Source: Sedimentibacter sp. MB31-C6 (GTDB lineage: Bacteria > Bacillota > Clostridia > Tissierellales > Sedimentibacteraceae). From it: a stretch of DNA of 64,000 bases. A program made the translations under genes and the position numbers. Positions 35,577 through 44,322 of the stretch are shown one piece after another; position 1 is the first letter of the stretch; every line of letters starts with the position of its first letter. The notes beneath the pieces are model-generated. The model saw nothing but the letters and a program-made list of their open reading frames with translations. It had not been told where the DNA came from and did no database searches. The DNA lies in assembly GCF_035934735.1 (NCBI RefSeq), contig NZ_CP142396.1, forward strand, positions 434,001 to 498,000, in the 5' to 3' direction.

Positions 35577-36242
35577 ATGAGAAATTTAGACTTTAATGTA
35601 ATAAAACCATTTTTACATCTTATGCCTTCTGCTATTACCATTACATTGAAAATTGGTATTGGAGCCTTTATTTTAACATTAACTATAGCTATAATAGTGG
35701 GAAGCTTACGTACTAAAAAGCTATATAAGCCAATACATTTCCTACTTTCAGCATATGTTGAATTTTTCAGAGGAACTCCTCTAATGATTCAGCTTTTTGT
35801 TGTATATTATGGCTTACCATCCTTTGGAATAAAAATAGGAACTATTCCAGCATCTATACTAACTATGGGTTTGAACAGCGGAGCATATTTATCAGAGGTA
35901 ATTAGAGCATCTATTTTGTCAATAGATAAGGGACAGTATGAAGCAGCTACAATGCTAGGTTATAGCAATTTTCAAACTAATATTCACATTATTTTACCAC
36001 AAGCATTAAGGATAGCTGTTCCCTCTTTCATGAATGGATTTTCTTCAATAATCAAAGAAACTTCCATTACATCAGTTTTGCCTATTGTGGAACTTACTAA
36101 GCTTGGAAATCAAATTTATGCAAAAACATATCATCCTTTTGAAATATATATTACAATGGCTATTATGTATTTCGCTATGACATATTTTGTAACCTTTTTT
36201 GCTAAATGGTTAGAAAGGAGATTATCTGTATGGGTAAAATAA
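35577..36242 (+). CDS. Amino-acid-type ABC transporter permease
   Basis: 221 residues with five or so membrane spans and the HisM-type marks: EFFRGTPLMIQLFVVYYGLP, the EAA loop YEAATMLGYSNFQTNIHIILPQALRIAVPSF, and IIKETSITSVLPIVELTK. It forms the membrane channel. The ATPase gene overlaps its end by 13 bases. Confidence 0.93.
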   Translation: MRNLDFNVIKPFLHLMPSAITITLKIGIGAFILTLTIAIIVGSLRTKKLYKPIHFLLSAYVEFFRGTPLMIQLFVVYYGLPSFGIKIGTIPASILTMGLNSGAYLSEVIRASILSIDKGQYEAATMLGYSNFQTNIHIILPQALRIAVPSFMNGFSSIIKETSITSVLPIVELTKLGNQIYAKTYHPFEIYITMAIMYFAMTYFVTFFAKWLERRLSVWVK

Positions 36243-36961
36243 TTGAAGTAAATAATTTATCTAAAAATTATGAAGATGTTCAGGTTTTAAAATCGTTGAA
36301 TATGCAGGTCGAAACTGGAGAAGTTGTTGCTATAATCGGCTCTAGCGGTAGCGGTAAAAGCACACTAGTTCGTTGTATTGCTGGTTTAGAACAAGTAAAC
36401 GAAGGCGATATTTTACTAAATGGAGTAAAAGTTAATGGTACTAAAAGCATAAATGGTAAAATTGGTATGGTTTTTCAAAATTTTAATTTATTTCCTCATT
36501 ATAAGGTAGGAGAAAATATAAGTATGCCTCTTAAAAATACTTTAAAAATTAAGAGTTCTGAAGCTGATAAAAAAGCTATGTTAATGCTTGATAAGGTGCA
36601 TATGATGGATAAATATAAACAATATCCTAATAATTTATCAGGAGGCCAGCAACAAAGGGTTGCAATCGCAAGAGCATTTGCTATGGAGCCTGAAATAATG
36701 ATTTTTGACGAACCTACTTCATCTTTAGATCCCGAGCTTTCCCATGAAGTTTTCGAAACAATAAGTGATTTAGCAAAGGAAGGTCAGACTATGCTTATTG
36801 TAACTCACCAAATCAATGCTATAAGGCGATTTGCTACTAGATTAGTTTTTCTTAATAAAGGAAGAATTGAAGTTGAAGGTACACCTGATTTCATTTTTAA
36901 TCAATCCAACAATTGCGCCTTAAAGCAATTCTTGAAACAGGTTTCTTTTGAAGATATTTAA
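36230..36961 (+). CDS. Amino-acid-type ABC transporter ATP-binding protein
   Basis: 243 residues from the ATG at 36230 behind AAGGAG. Walker A SSGSGKSTLVRCIAGLE, Q-loop VFQNFNLFPHYKVGENI, signature LSGGQQQRVAIARAFAM, Walker B IMIFDEPTSSLD, H-loop IVTHQ. The closest type is GlnQ/HisP. It drives the transporter of this operon. Confidence 0.93.
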   Translation: MGKIIEVNNLSKNYEDVQVLKSLNMQVETGEVVAIIGSSGSGKSTLVRCIAGLEQVNEGDILLNGVKVNGTKSINGKIGMVFQNFNLFPHYKVGENISMPLKNTLKIKSSEADKKAMLMLDKVHMMDKYKQYPNNLSGGQQQRVAIARAFAMEPEIMIFDEPTSSLDPELSHEVFETISDLAKEGQTMLIVTHQINAIRRFATRLVFLNKGRIEVEGTPDFIFNQSNNCALKQFLKQVSFEDI

Positions 36962-36977
36962 TACAACAAATTACTGT

Positions 36978-37016
36978 GAGGACAGCGGTATGATGAATAC
37001 TGTCCTCCAAATTTTT
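36978..37016 (+). terminator. Terminator of the ABC operon
   Basis: GAGGACAG pairs with CTGTCCTC across 15 bases, followed by AAATTTTTA. It runs directly into the first copy of the 102-bp repeat. Confidence 0.7.
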
Positions 37017-37113
37017 ATTGTGTGTCATTCTATCAATGTTCAATTATTGTACTATTTACATTATATTCTAATACTGCTAGATTTCAACACAAAAATATTA
37101 AAGAGAGAACTAA
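37012..37113. repeat. 102-bp direct repeat, copy 1
   Basis: These 102 bases recur without a difference at 42733-42834 in the same orientation. The minus strand holds a promoter (TTGAAA, 16 bases, TATAAT). In this copy it points into the end of the ABC operon, where no gene is in position to use it. Short open frames in it are not real genes. Confidence 0.9.
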
Positions 37114-37132
37114 TAGTCCTCCCCCAATTAAA

Positions 37133-37618
37133 TTACTTTATCAAATTTTTAAATTCTACAATAAACTTCTCGGCTTTTTCACCATCGTGATAATCATTTG
37201 GAACGTCAATAAAACTTAAATTGATATTTTCATCATTTAAAATGTTTATGAGCTCTTCCATTAATATTCCCTTATTACCATTGATACTGCATGTAGGACT
37301 TTCATTTATACCTACGATTCCTAAAACCTCATAACCATTACTTAAATATTCTTCTATAATATTTACTGTGTCAATTGCAATGTTTTTATTGATATTTCTG
37401 AAATCTTCAATATCATATTGCTCTTTTGTCATAGGTTCTCTTTTTAATCCTAAAAATCTGTATTCAGGGCATGGAAGCTGATGAATTCCTATGTCATTGT
37501 TAATCAGTTCTCTTATTATGTCTTTGTATGCACCTTTGGCTCTTGCTAAAGGATATACAACTGTGTTCTGATTTAATATACAATGTGAAACTAATATTAT
37601 ACGTTTACTTCTTTCCAT
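37133..37618 (-). CDS. TudS-like (CD3072-type, DUF523-related) protein, second copy
   Basis: 161 residues: ILVSHCILNQNTVVYPLA, HQLPCPEYRFLGLKREPM and GIVGINESPTCSINGNKG. Three Cys (about 13, 49, 109) match those of TudS-like proteins. It is distinct from, and shorter than, the relative at 34.1 kb. It directly follows an S-component gene with no gap, the CD3073-CD3072 arrangement known from Clostridioides difficile. Probably acts on the imported compound. Confidence 0.8.
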   Translation of the reverse strand: MERSKRIILVSHCILNQNTVVYPLARAKGAYKDIIRELINNDIGIHQLPCPEYRFLGLKREPMTKEQYDIEDFRNINKNIAIDTVNIIEEYLSNGYEVLGIVGINESPTCSINGNKGILMEELINILNDENINLSFIDVPNDYHDGEKAEKFIVEFKNLIK

Positions 37619-38176
37619 TTAATTAGATCCTTGAGTATATTTTACAGGTAATTTACTTATTAATAATGAAACAAGTACACAACTTGCAATCTTATCAACG
37701 ATGTTGCTTGTAATTCTAGGTATAAAAGCTGCAGTAAATATAGATTGTCCAGATTGAACTAACCATGTAAAAAACACATCGTTAATATCTCCTGTAATGC
37801 CTCCATATACATATGTAGCAATAGGAGTTCCAATAAGAGGAGCAACCACTGACAAAATAACCCCTGTTATAATTGATGTTACAATGTTGAATTTCCATTT
37901 TCTTGCTATTAAACCTACTATAATACCTACTGCAATATTAACCAATGCAAATGGAATATTCTTTGGGTTTGTCAATATACCCTGTATTACGTTTGTTAAT
38001 CCTCCAACTACTGCTCCGTACCAAGGTCCAAACAATGCAGCAGAGAAAATTGTACCTACTGTATCAAGAAACAGCAATGGAATATTCAATAATCCAATTA
38101 CAGTTCCCAATACTATATTTATTGCAATTGCTAATGCTGAAAAAACCAATTTAAAATTTGTATTCTTACTGTTCAT
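37619..38176 (-). CDS. CD3073-type ECF transporter S component
   Basis: 185 residues from the ATG at 38176 behind AAGGAGAG; six hydrophobic segments. Typical S-component features: N-terminal ALAIAINIVLGTVIGLLNIPLLFLDTVGTIFSAALFGPWYGAVVGGLTNVI. It would bind a small molecule in the membrane and work with a shared EcfAAT module, which is not in this window. The TudS-like gene follows directly, suggesting a sulfur-containing ligand. Confidence 0.85.
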   Translation of the reverse strand: MNSKNTNFKLVFSALAIAINIVLGTVIGLLNIPLLFLDTVGTIFSAALFGPWYGAVVGGLTNVIQGILTNPKNIPFALVNIAVGIIVGLIARKWKFNIVTSIITGVILSVVAPLIGTPIATYVYGGITGDINDVFFTWLVQSGQSIFTAAFIPRITSNIVDKIASCVLVSLLISKLPVKYTQGSN

Positions 38177-38282
38177 ATACTCTCTCCTTGTATGTTTATT
38201 ATCCATACTCAGAATATCATGATAGCTGAAATCAAGTCAATTTCATGTTTTTCATACATTAGCTATCTATTATGAAAATAAG

Positions 38283-38420
38283 TTATAATCTTGATAAATT
38301 CTTTAGGTTTATCATAAACAATCTCCTTAACTTATAACCTTTTAACATTTTTATTTGACAATAACTTAAGATGCCGATATCAATATCTGAATCCTCTGTA
38401 TGGGTACCCCTTACACATCG
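38283..38420 (-). pseudogene. Nucleotidyltransferase scrap
   Basis: A frame reading VRGTHTEDSDIDIGILS resembles the GSx10DxD active site of MNT/KNT-like nucleotidyltransferases and runs to a stop at 38283 after unrelated-looking residues. Beginning and end of the enzyme are lacking. Local GC content is higher than around it. Low certainty. Confidence 0.35.
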
Positions 38421-38457
38421 ACACGCGCAAGATGGCTAAACAGATCATATCAAGCTT

Positions 38458-40542
38458 TTATCTTGCTTCTATTTTCAAGATATAGTCCTTAAAGTACAGT
38501 CCAATTTCAACCATACGTTCATCACTTAATTCGATTATTTTTTCGCTATACTTAATAGAATCAGGGTTAATATGTTCAGGATAAAGTTCAGCAGCTTCCG
38601 CATAATTTGGTGCTGGTATAAACTCTTTTTCAACAATTTCATTAGTATCAAGATTCATTTTAAAACGTACCTCTGGACCAGGAATAGATCCGGTAGCTAA
38701 AAAAGGACCTGTGGAATATGTTATATAAAATGTCAAAACATTTTCAGAATTTAAATTGACGCTACCTTCATTAATATAACCAAATTCTTCTGTGCCGAAT
38801 TCATTAAAAATTTCCAATCCAACAATATACATTGACCTATTCTCAAAATTATAGGTAATATAATCTGCAATATCATTCTCTATTAGTACATTACGATTTT
38901 TCTTAAGAAGTTCATTTATCTCAGAAACTTCCTCTGGACTTTTAAGCATAAAATTTGATATTTCTACTTCTTCCCATTCACTATCTATTGTAGGATTTTT
39001 AGAATATAAAGTTATCTCCCCATTCTTGTCAATAACAGCTTTGAAATAAAAATTGCTTTCTTTTGGCTTCAAATATTCATCATATAATAACTGATAGTTT
39101 TTGTCACCTCGTTCCTTGGCATCTTTTATGTACCCTACAGTGTCCGGGTCTCTATCGTAATTCTTATTTATCATTTTATAATTAAAAACTGCTTCAACAC
39201 TTCCATTTACTACTTCTTCCTTATAATCAGAGATTATGAAATCTATTAATTCATAATAAGGTGAGAAAACATTTATGAATTCTTCTTTCAAGTACTCACT
39301 TATTTTATCATAGCTGACATTCTCGGAGACTTCCTCATTTTCATCCGCTGTTTCCTTCTCAAAAAGAACCCATTCATTGTTAATAAGAACAACAATATTA
39401 TTTTCAAAATGAGCATACTTTAAGCCTATGCTTCCAAAGTTGGTTTGGCCTTCTACAGTTGGTTTTTCTGACGGGTCAACCGAAGAATTAACCTCACAAA
39501 TTATTGCACTTTCATCTATCTCAACAGGTATTTGTTTTCCGGTATCAAGATACAACTCGCCGTTGACCATAATCATTGGTCTTAAATCTATAATATCATT
39601 ATTTAGTGCGTCAGTTTTAGGATTTGTTATTAGACCAATTCCAACTGCTATCACAACAATAATTGAGATAACAACAACCCAAAACTTTGGTTTTTTGTAA
39701 TTTAACACATTTTTTATCCTCCACTTTACATTACCCTCACCGAAGGCAAGAGGACTTCCATTCAGGATACGTCTTCCGGTTGCAAGTGTCAATAATGAAT
39801 TTGCGTAAGATTTTTTAATTTCAACATTCATCTCTTTTAATACTCGTTCATCACAGGAAAGTTCCATATCCATGTTCATTAACATGAATGCAATCCATAC
39901 AAGAGGATTGAACCAGTGTATTGTCAATATTATAAAAGCTGTTATTTTAATGATGTGGTCTTTTCGACAAATGTGTGTCTGTTCATGCAATAGAATGTAT
40001 TGCCATTCCTCTTTGTCTAATCCAACAGGTAAGTAAATCTTAGGATTTATAAAACCGAGTACAAATGGTGTTTTCAAATTATCAGCTTCATAAATATTTT
40101 GCTCAATTAATTGTGCACTTTTTAATATCTTTTTTAAGCGAAAGATAGAAACAAGACTATATGCAAGCAATGCAATAATACCTATCATCCAAATAGATGC
40201 GCCTATTTCTAAATAAATCTCCATAGGATTTACACTATCACCTATAATCGGTGAAGGCAGTACTTCGTTAACCATTGTATCAACAGATAGTACTCCGCTA
40301 TTTATCTGTGGCTTTTGTTGATAAACTATATCATAAGGAATAGAAGTAGCAGTCTGTGGCAATAAACTGAACATACTCTCAAATGAAAATGGGGTTACAA
40401 GACGAAAAGCTACCACAACCCACAATGCATAGGAAATAACCTTTGGAGTTTTTTGAAGCGCCAGTCTGATGAGTATAACAAAAATAATTACATAACTAGC
40501 CGTAAGACTCATATTTAAAACGGTAAGAAATAACTCACTCAT
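38458..40542 (-). CDS. BlaR1/MecR1-type M56 membrane metallopeptidase
   Basis: 694 residues. The N-terminal 300 residues have four membrane spans and an M56 zinc protease site (YILLHEQTHICRKDHIIK, HExxH-type, near 187) with FNPLVWIAFMLMNMDMELSCDE. In BlaR1 this domain cuts the repressor BlaI. The outer C-terminal 390 residues are not a penicillin-binding domain; no SxxK-type motif in a PBP context is seen, so the signal sensed is probably not a beta-lactam. It lies 2 bases after the BlaI-type gene. Confidence 0.9.
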   Translation of the reverse strand: MSELFLTVLNMSLTASYVIIFVILIRLALQKTPKVISYALWVVVAFRLVTPFSFESMFSLLPQTATSIPYDIVYQQKPQINSGVLSVDTMVNEVLPSPIIGDSVNPMEIYLEIGASIWMIGIIALLAYSLVSIFRLKKILKSAQLIEQNIYEADNLKTPFVLGFINPKIYLPVGLDKEEWQYILLHEQTHICRKDHIIKITAFIILTIHWFNPLVWIAFMLMNMDMELSCDERVLKEMNVEIKKSYANSLLTLATGRRILNGSPLAFGEGNVKWRIKNVLNYKKPKFWVVVISIIVVIAVGIGLITNPKTDALNNDIIDLRPMIMVNGELYLDTGKQIPVEIDESAIICEVNSSVDPSEKPTVEGQTNFGSIGLKYAHFENNIVVLINNEWVLFEKETADENEEVSENVSYDKISEYLKEEFINVFSPYYELIDFIISDYKEEVVNGSVEAVFNYKMINKNYDRDPDTVGYIKDAKERGDKNYQLLYDEYLKPKESNFYFKAVIDKNGEITLYSKNPTIDSEWEEVEISNFMLKSPEEVSEINELLKKNRNVLIENDIADYITYNFENRSMYIVGLEIFNEFGTEEFGYINEGSVNLNSENVLTFYITYSTGPFLATGSIPGPEVRFKMNLDTNEIVEKEFIPAPNYAEAAELYPEHINPDSIKYSEKIIELSDERMVEIGLYFKDYILKIEAR

Positions 40543-40544
40543 TG

Positions 40545-40907
40545 CTACACCTCCTTGTGGTCATCAATCAGCTTTTTCAATTCTTCTGCTTGATGATTAC
40601 TTAATTTTTTACCTCCAATAAAAGCTGTTAAAAATTTAGGCAATGATCCCCCAAAAGTATCTTCTACAAAACGTATGCTTTGATTTGCATAATACTCTTC
40701 CTTTGTGCTTATAGATGTAACAACAGCATTTTCATTCTGGAAAATGCCTTTCTCACATAACTTTTTAAGTACTGTATATGTTGTTGATTTTTTCCAATTC
40801 ATTTCTTTTTCACATATCTTCACGAGATCACCAGAACCTATCGGCTCATTCTGCCAAATGATATCTGCAAACTTTTCTTCGCTTTCAGTAAGTTTATATA
40901 CTTTCAT
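40545..40907 (-). CDS. BlaI/MecI/CopY-type repressor
   Basis: 120 residues: winged helix (KLTESEEKFADIIWQNEPIGSGDLVKICEKEMNWKKSTTYTVLKKLCEKGIFQ, 4-57) and a helical dimer end. It is expected to repress its own operon and to be removed by the BlaR1-type protease encoded next. A perfect operator-like palindrome overlaps its promoter. Confidence 0.92.
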   Translation of the reverse strand: MKVYKLTESEEKFADIIWQNEPIGSGDLVKICEKEMNWKKSTTYTVLKKLCEKGIFQNENAVVTSISTKEEYYANQSIRFVEDTFGGSLPKFLTAFIGGKKLSNHQAEELKKLIDDHKEV

Positions 40908-40946
40908 AGTAAACCTCCTCGGTCTATACGATATCGACTTTACACT

Positions 40947-40978
40947 ATTAGTCTATTCCTTATAGACTAATATGTCAA
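40947..40978 (-). promoter_or_regulatory. Promoter with BlaI-type operator palindrome
   Basis: TTGACA (40973-40978) and TAGACT (40950-40955) on the minus strand, 17 bases apart. The perfect palindrome ATTAGTCTAT-tcctt-ATAGACTAAT (40947-40971) covers the spacer and -10 box, ideal for autorepression. Confidence 0.8.
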
Positions 40979-41072
40979 TAGTAATTTCATATTTTTTACT
41001 TGTAGATGATAGGTAGAACCCCCAGTATAATAAATAAAAAACTCTTATGGTCACCCCTATGGCCTCTATGTT

Positions 41073-41174
41073 TTATTTTTGCCAAACTAATAAATATCTC
41101 CAAAAGATTTTACGTTTAATTTTTGCTGTCGGTATATGCTTTTCAGCCAATAATTTTATCTCATCTATTGTCAT
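41073..41174 (-). pseudogene. Short orphan frame with good ribosome site
   Basis: 33 residues (MTIDEIKLLAEKHIPTAKIK and so on) behind GAGGTGAT. Not recognised; perhaps the beginning of a lost gene. This whole stretch, 40990-41800, seems to be debris of several genes. Confidence 0.3.
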
Positions 41175-41248
41175 ATATGTATCACCTCACTTTAAAAAAG
41201 TAATTTTACTTCAACATAAAACACCTTTTTCTAAACCATTTAATTTTA

Positions 41249-41353
41249 TTATAAAATCTGCGGCTTCCATGATTTATATATATCTGTTACATCAACGATA
41301 TACAATCTAATTTCACTATTGTTTGTTAGCAGTTTTAATAAATTATTCTTCAT
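41249..41353 (-). pseudogene. Short orphan frame, possibly N-terminus of an Hsp33-like protein
   Basis: 34 residues, MKNNLLKLLTNNSEIRLYIV and so on, behind a strong AAGGAGGT. The pattern faintly recalls the start of Hsp33-like proteins, but too little remains for a real assignment. The frame stops at 41249. Confidence 0.3.
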
Positions 41354-41498
41354 GTTGATTACCTCCTTGAAAACATCATATATCATGATGTAACGTGAGG
41401 TTCAAGAATTCTTTATTAATCTACTAAATGCTAACTTATTCTATATATAGAATATATTATAAAACATAATTGTCAACTCTATCTCTAAACACTCAAAA

Positions 41499-41527
41499 AA
41501 GGCGATAGAATAAAATCTTCTATCACC
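41499..41527 (-). terminator. Terminator after the broken GyrI-like gene
   Basis: On the minus strand GGTGATAGAA pairs with TTCTATCGCC, followed by TTTTTT. Confidence 0.7.
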
Positions 41528-41788
41528 TATAACTTATTAATTAGCTTTACAATCGGAACCCATAACTCCATCTCATAGTCAGAGCTATACATATCTCCTT
41601 CACTGTACGCTCGAAGTCAGGTGTTCCAGCATGTTTATATCCTTGCTCTGGAAAAAATACCTCCATTACATATTTCCATCCTTCATAATCCATAAATTTT
41701 TCTCACTATTTGTATGCTCTAACGCTTCTTCAGTGAATTCCTCTCCTGGATAAAAAATAGGACCTTTCCTTAAATAATCTGTGAGCAT
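41527..41788 (-). pseudogene. GyrI-like ligand-binding domain, two frameshifts
   Basis: Three successive frames read MLTDYLRKGPIFYPGEEFTE, then MDYEGWKYVMEVFFPEQGYK, then YSEGDMYSSDYEMELWVPIV, which together make the end of a GyrI/AraC effector domain (compare the intact one at 24.7 kb). Shifts lie near 41690 and 41610. Not functional. Confidence 0.6.
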
Positions 41789-41804
41789 TAGTCATATTAA
41801 TACC

Positions 41805-41999
41805 TCATTCTTTAATCCCGAATCCAATCCATCTTCCATCACAGTCTTCTATTACAAACTCTTGATTATGATAATCAGTCTTTGCTAAGTATCTTGCAAT
41901 TTTAACTCCTTTAGATTGAAATTCATCTTGTAATTCCTGCTGAATATCAGTTATAAAATAAGCATCATATCCATACCCGTATAATTCCCTGTTACTCAT
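41805..41999 (-). pseudogene. VOC/glyoxalase-type protein, C-terminal fragment
   Basis: 64 residues ending EFVIEDCDGRWIGFGIKE, the typical last strand of a VOC (glyoxalase/bleomycin-type) domain with its metal-binding Glu. The first half is missing. The ATG overlaps the end of the nitroreductase gene, so it may still be translated. Confidence 0.5.
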
Positions 42000-42720
42000 T
42001 CCATTCTTTAATATACAGTTTAATCGACCTTATCATTTCTTTAAAAAATGGGGCGTCCATTTTTCTTTTATAAAATTTTACAGCAAAGTCTTTGTCTTTG
42101 GATTCTTTCCTTGAAAACATATTATCGATAAATTCTTCAGTTATTATTGGATAGGACTCATCAAACACCACATATGATTTGTCAAATCTTTCTCTTGTTT
42201 GAGGTTTTGTATCATAGTTTCCCATTACTACTAAAGCTACGGGCATTGAGTATTTAGGCAGATTAAAAAGCTCCTTATGATATTCATAATTTTCCATAAT
42301 ATCACCTATATAGCATGTTCCTATACCCAGGCTTTCTGCTGTTATTACAGCATTTTGTGCTGCAATCATTGCATCCTCGACTCCTAGCATGAAATCACTT
42401 ATGCATGGTCCTTTATAGTCAGAGAATGTTTCAAAAATATTTCTCTGCTCGTAAAATCTATGCCATTTGTAGCTATCAGCAACAAATAACAGTGCTACAT
42501 CTGCATCCGCTATAAATGACTGGTCATCACAGCTTTTAGCAAGCTTTGACAGTGTCTGCTTTACTCTAATTTTAATAATACTGTAAGCCATCATATTTCC
42601 TGCAGTTGCTCCTTGCATAGCTGCTTCAAGAATATGCTGTATTTGTTCATCTGTAATTTTTTCATCATTGAATTTTCTAATTGAAGTATGTGATTTTAAT
42701 AATTTTATAAACTCGTTCAT
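41992..42720 (-). CDS. Nitroreductase-family FMN oxidoreductase
   Basis: 242 residues: SIRKFNDEKITDEQIQHILEAAMQGATAGNMMAYSII (FMN-binding), MIAAQNAVITAESLGIGTCYIGDI and YSMPVALVVMGNYD. Nitroreductase fold, a cytoplasmic flavin reductase of quinones, nitro compounds or similar. The promoter lies in the 102-bp repeat directly upstream (TATAAT at 42781-42786), giving a leader of about 54 bases with GGAGGGG. Confidence 0.9.
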   Translation of the reverse strand: MNEFIKLLKSHTSIRKFNDEKITDEQIQHILEAAMQGATAGNMMAYSIIKIRVKQTLSKLAKSCDDQSFIADADVALLFVADSYKWHRFYEQRNIFETFSDYKGPCISDFMLGVEDAMIAAQNAVITAESLGIGTCYIGDIMENYEYHKELFNLPKYSMPVALVVMGNYDTKPQTRERFDKSYVVFDESYPIITEEFIDNMFSRKESKDKDFAVKFYKRKMDAPFFKEMIRSIKLYIKEWNE

Positions 42721-42732
42721 AACCCCTCCATT

Positions 42733-42834
42733 TTTTTATTGTGTGTCATTCTATCAATGTTCAATTATTGTACTATTTACATTATATTCTAATACTGCTA
42801 GATTTCAACACAAAAATATTAAAGAGAGAACTAA
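42733..42834. repeat. 102-bp direct repeat, copy 2, with nitroreductase promoter
   Basis: Identical to 37012-37113. On the minus strand TTGAAA (42803-42808) and TATAAT (42781-42786), 16 bases apart, are placed to drive the nitroreductase gene. Confidence 0.9.
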
Positions 42835-42875
42835 CGTCCTCCCTCAGTTAAAACTGCAAGCTGAATATAAACTTA

Positions 42876-43190
42876 CTATACTTCTGCTCTATGAAAATAT
42901 ATAATCATAGTAATTACATTTAATATTATCGTAACCACCAGTAGAACCACTGAAAGAAATGTAGAAGCACCTGTTGTGTCCATTAGAGCGGATGCATCCC
43001 AAATTTCAACTAAATAATTGTTATATAAAATTTGAAAATATAATGTAATAGCACAAGCACTAATACTCAAAAAGGATAGAATCACCCAGTTATTATTGTT
43101 ACTTTTTTTAAATCGCATGATATTAATAACAGGTAATATCCATGCAATTAAACCCAATACTAAACTACCCAACATAAGAAAACTAATCAT
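42876..43190 (-). CDS. Small three-span membrane protein
   Basis: 104 residues with hydrophobic segments at about 3-25, 35-55 and 77-98. No family recognised. It is 32 bases after the lipoprotein gene on the same strand and probably cotranscribed. Confidence 0.6.
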   Translation of the reverse strand: MISFLMLGSLVLGLIAWILPVINIMRFKKSNNNNWVILSFLSISACAITLYFQILYNNYLVEIWDASALMDTTGASTFLSVVLLVVTIILNVITMIIYFHRAEV

Positions 43191-43222
43191 AAAACCTTCC
43201 TTGGACTAAATCGAAAAATTCA

Positions 43223-43735
43223 TTATGTATCAAATTCTAAATAGTATAATGTATTATTATCAACATCGTACATAGCAATAGTAAAATTAAACGAATGCCT
43301 GTCAAATAGTTCGGCATCTTTTTCTGGATGCATACTTTCAGAATGTCTATCATTGAAATACCAATATCCACTTTTAATCTCTGGTATCTCCGACTTTTCT
43401 GCTAAATTATAACTATACTCTACATTATCCTTAACTCCCCCATACATAATGAGATTAAGGTTTTTTGTTAAGGGTAGTTTGTTCCATCTATTACTTTTTT
43501 CTATTTGGGATAATATATTTAAACCATTTTTATTATCAAATATTATTTTAGCAAATTTTTCTCCATCCCCATGAAATCCACCATGATCATCCATATATTC
43601 AATATTTAAAACATCTGGTATCTCAATGTTAATTTGCTTTGCAATATAATCTTGATTCGTTTCAATTGAACAACCGGAAATAATTATAGTAAGCAACAAA
43701 GCTGCAATTGATAAAATTATCTTTAATTTTTTCAT
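43223..43735 (-). CDS. Lipoprotein of unknown function
   Basis: 170 residues with signal and lipobox IISGCS (Cys 22). The mature part (IPDVLNIEYMDDHGGFHGDGEKFAKIIFD ... YWYFNDRHSES ... FNFTIAMYDVDNNTLYYLEFDT) resembles small clostridial surface lipoproteins without known role. Likely in operon with the membrane protein after it. Confidence 0.75.
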   Translation of the reverse strand: MKKLKIILSIAALLLTIIISGCSIETNQDYIAKQINIEIPDVLNIEYMDDHGGFHGDGEKFAKIIFDNKNGLNILSQIEKSNRWNKLPLTKNLNLIMYGGVKDNVEYSYNLAEKSEIPEIKSGYWYFNDRHSESMHPEKDAELFDRHSFNFTIAMYDVDNNTLYYLEFDT

Positions 43736-43776
43736 AATAATTGACCTTTCAATATTTAAAATCTAATTTATCCTTA

Positions 43777-43950
43777 TTAACTGCCAACAAATCCTTTATT
43801 CTTTCCACTGATAAATTGTAGCTTTGCCAGTTGTATTCCATATAATACAACTATCAAGAAGTTAGTGGTAATCCACATATAATTTGCACTGATGAAATTT
43901 TTCAATGAAATAATAAAAATTGGAATCAGTAAAAAATAAAATATCAACAC
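43777..43950 (-). pseudogene. Membrane protein remnant
   Basis: A frame with two hydrophobic stretches (FLLIPIFIISLKNFISANYM and ITTNFLIVVLYGIQL) ends at 43777. No start or ribosome site. Possibly the last spans of a lost membrane protein. The remaining gap to 44322 contains only a long palindrome and no gene. Confidence 0.3.
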
Positions 43951-44044
43951 AAATTTCAGTTATATAATGAACTATACTTTTTTAATACATAAGTCTCTCC
44001 AAATGATAATTTATAATTTTATTATATCAGAATTTTTATCTAAG

Positions 44045-44083
44045 TCAATAATTATTTATTGTTTTACAATAAATAATTATTGA
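44045..44083. promoter_or_regulatory. Long perfect AT palindrome
   Basis: Two 17-bp arms beginning TCAATAATTATTTATTG, separated by TTTTA. Being so AT-rich it is more likely a protein-binding site than a terminator. No gene begins directly beside it. Confidence 0.5.
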
Positions 44084-44322
44084 TTATTAAAAAATCACTA
44101 TATTTTCGTCCGCCCTTACATGAATTTATGGACCGTAATTTACTCATTGTTTGTTTTGTAAGGTACTATACTTATAACAACTAATAAGATCATAAGATTG
44201 TATAGAGAAATTCTTCTATCCCTTAATTCTTGTAAGTGTTCTTGGCTTATTTCTGTAAAAATTGGTCGTTTTGTTATATCCCAAGCCATTTAACTTTTAA
44301 CTGTACTTATTATAAACATAGG

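Noticed and set aside
36948-37219. Short plus-strand frames starting in the ABC terminator and repeat
   Set aside because: They lie in the 102-bp repeat and recur at 42.7 kb as chance frames; no ribosome sites.
38458-40542. Beta-lactam resistance sensor
   Set aside because: The outer domain has no penicillin-binding motifs and no beta-lactamase gene is near.
41047-41310. Plus-strand frame of 87 codons
   Set aside because: Opposite to two small frames with good ribosome sites; no initiation signal.
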